From CALBRZ01 sp964511065 (GTDB taxonomy: Bacteria > Planctomycetota > Planctomycetia > Pirellulales > S012-138), in assembly GCA_964511065.1 (NCBI GenBank), contig CAZEEG010000003.1, positions 1 through 64,000 on the forward strand: a stretch of 64,000 bases of DNA, written 5' to 3'. The notes beneath the pieces were generated by a model that was given only the letters and a program-made list of their open reading frames with translations, had not been told where the DNA came from and made no database searches. Made by a program: the position numbers and the translations under genes. Shown piece by piece: positions 63,901 through 64,000 of this stretch. Within the stretch, counting starts at the first letter, position 1; each line of letters opens with the position of its first letter.

Positions 63901-64000
63901 GATTTGCCCCAGATGATCTAGCCATGCCGCAGCCGCGATGGGGTCGCTACCGCGGGCTGACTTGAGCATTGATGCGGCGCCCGTAGTCGCCGCGCCGCCG
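60997..64000 (-). CDS. Large secreted-type protein with carboxypeptidase-regulatory-like C-terminus (N-terminus beyond window)
   Basis: The frame is open from the window edge, with no stop between 63969 and 64000, so an ATG at 63967-63969 is probably internal; at least 1000 residues are visible. The first about 250 residues are helical (LDHLGQIRQVSDQLRKSLGE), the middle is a series of beta-rich, Ig-like segments (for example VDVSLSPEASPAAVAAAKGF and LQVDVPQSGSHVHVMLG), and the C-terminus is a carboxypeptidase-regulatory-like domain: GTITGKVAEGPLPQAGLTVT then GPDGSFTFPGLKPGKYTVSA. It looks like an extracellular or cell-surface protein. Function unknown. Confidence 0.7.
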   Translation of the reverse strand, partial: GGAATTGAASMLKSARGSDPIAAAAWLDHLGQIRQVSDQLRKSLGELQQNWSEDRAARLIASCRGEDAGPSLAAEAQSLLATPLLSAAQRGELWEAWYQLATRLNGVTALADRADDLRQRHTTVLEPYDQVEFRAAQEALTWLRARSAVELLEMGGVDREPMVVLSGLLDERKPESLGEVSNWLRRAWLVELPALLGQQEALAKRARMARVIPPWSMPSELDNAETNPVAQLTAQRFRNLWGVLGNRYRYISRDGSGVPYYADIASQYLAVAGPVPDRYVQLNIEFPPVDLSSGSTAHAVIGWQVIGMGGRDDPRRGGANGQPVDVRFIQPDGQPLRLSLARTGGTSRGNPSRDSMPDGSSKDAGASDLAVAAQAASASPAAGDSQEPILTHPDPNVEVLVELPLPQPLVVDVSLSPEASPAAVAAAKGFLVEVLLDGRRYHKQVPLPKTVLPPVEILLSDNPKAPWPALDALRLRPLGKPQPYFIYLQSREQKPRQVNVTLNGTATTKVVLPPGQTVIAKFVGEPPKPDTPLPPLAGPIQVAVSDAQTGELLAQKAIGVAVAHPREYVRVQSADYVASGPGRNRFSLSMVAIGGPLKPPVTAEIELPKVVNPGLLGVQGGMFRGVVPGDGAALQLSAENIMFLEGSLEQGEVYLNVDGVPRVYIFDVTFGDGRIASMPVERQRPGLRLINQPAYQPGPNTTFGLQVDVPQSGSHVHVMLGRTEGNRFIPELQQELRAPLEETIGCSPFGPDGAILISAALSDWNLQMDTSGIVGPRTLTAKMIGYDGTPLGTVTSQVVFDDSPPQNLRVIPPTFPATSGQPYPVKALCTSSLSGVVSAQYFVGRPVDGKIPEKTPTVSGTPIDDHKLQWYAELPIPEDAKGTIAISAQFTNQVGLSAVATVMVDVQSADQAGLGTITGKVAEGPLPQAGLTVTLSDDKGAALKQANSGPDGSFTFPGLKPGKYTVSAYKESSNRRGSAEAIVAAGKTATANVSLLLNGK

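Noticed and set aside
1..64000. CRISPR arrays, insertion sequences, phage genes, rRNA, tRNA
   Set aside because: I looked for regularly spaced repeats, transposase motifs and T-loop/rRNA signatures and saw none; the short tandem repeats listed lack spacers of CRISPR type.

Overview
The window looks like a draft or metagenome-assembled genome fragment from a planctomycete, most likely of the Pirellulales type. It is GC-rich and contains two 100-N scaffold gaps. The lineage is suggested by the gene families: two formylglycine-type sulfatases, a DUF1501 protein, a twin-arginine Gfo/Idh/MocA oxidoreductase, GYF_2 and EF-hand proteins, SGNH hydrolases, a Ser/Thr kinase with an extracytoplasmic sensor, and a GAF-HlyD / HlyD / M50-HlyD export-type gene set. 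The order polA-coaE-rho is also, as I recall, common in planctomycetes. This placement is inference from gene content; no rRNA or tRNA is present.

Layout. 0-3 kb: ppk (cut by the window edge), then the most interesting locus. A RimK/MvdD-like ATP-grasp ligase gene (minus strand) is divergent from a gene for a Tat-type secreted protein (plus strand). That protein carries protease-inhibitor-I9-like sequence and ends in five copies of TTxALGEEG, the TTxxxxEE pattern of graspetide (omega-ester peptide) cores. 3-9.4 kb: scpA, a GYF_2 membrane protein, xylA, an M48 lipoprotein protease, fabH. 9.5-14.7 kb: a PDZ protein, an ABC ATPase fused to a cyclic-nucleotide-binding domain, a duplicated ABC-2 permease and a small CxxC protein. 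14.9-26 kb: an M19 dipeptidase-like protein interrupted by a gap, a kinase fused to a UrtA-like sensor, DUF1501, a small membrane protein, an SGNH hydrolase, an EF-hand protein across an apparently artefactual gap, and a Gfo/Idh oxidoreductase. 26-41 kb: a TlpA-like thioredoxin, a second SGNH hydrolase, an HDOD/receiver regulator, a sulfatase, a small secreted protein, two paralogous PDZ proteins, an M50 protease and a polysaccharide deacetylase. 41-47 kb: three minus-strand membrane-fusion-protein genes. 47-53 kb: polA, coaE, rho. 53-64 kb: a CBS protein, an epimerase, hflX, pgl, a second sulfatase, a D-threonine aldolase/D-serine dehydratase-like enzyme and a large secreted protein running off the edge.

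How they fit together. Most of the window is housekeeping (replication, transcription termination, CoA, fatty acid and pentose metabolism) mixed with secreted polysaccharide and sulfate-ester degradation and cell-envelope sensing. The proposed graspetide pair at 972-2935 is the best candidate for an undescribed system: the ligase would cross-link the C-terminal repeats in the cytoplasm, and a Tat signal would export the folded, cross-linked inhibitor-like protein. Intergenic DNA carries several degenerate short tandem repeats, hairpins, and one diverged dispersed repeat present twice.
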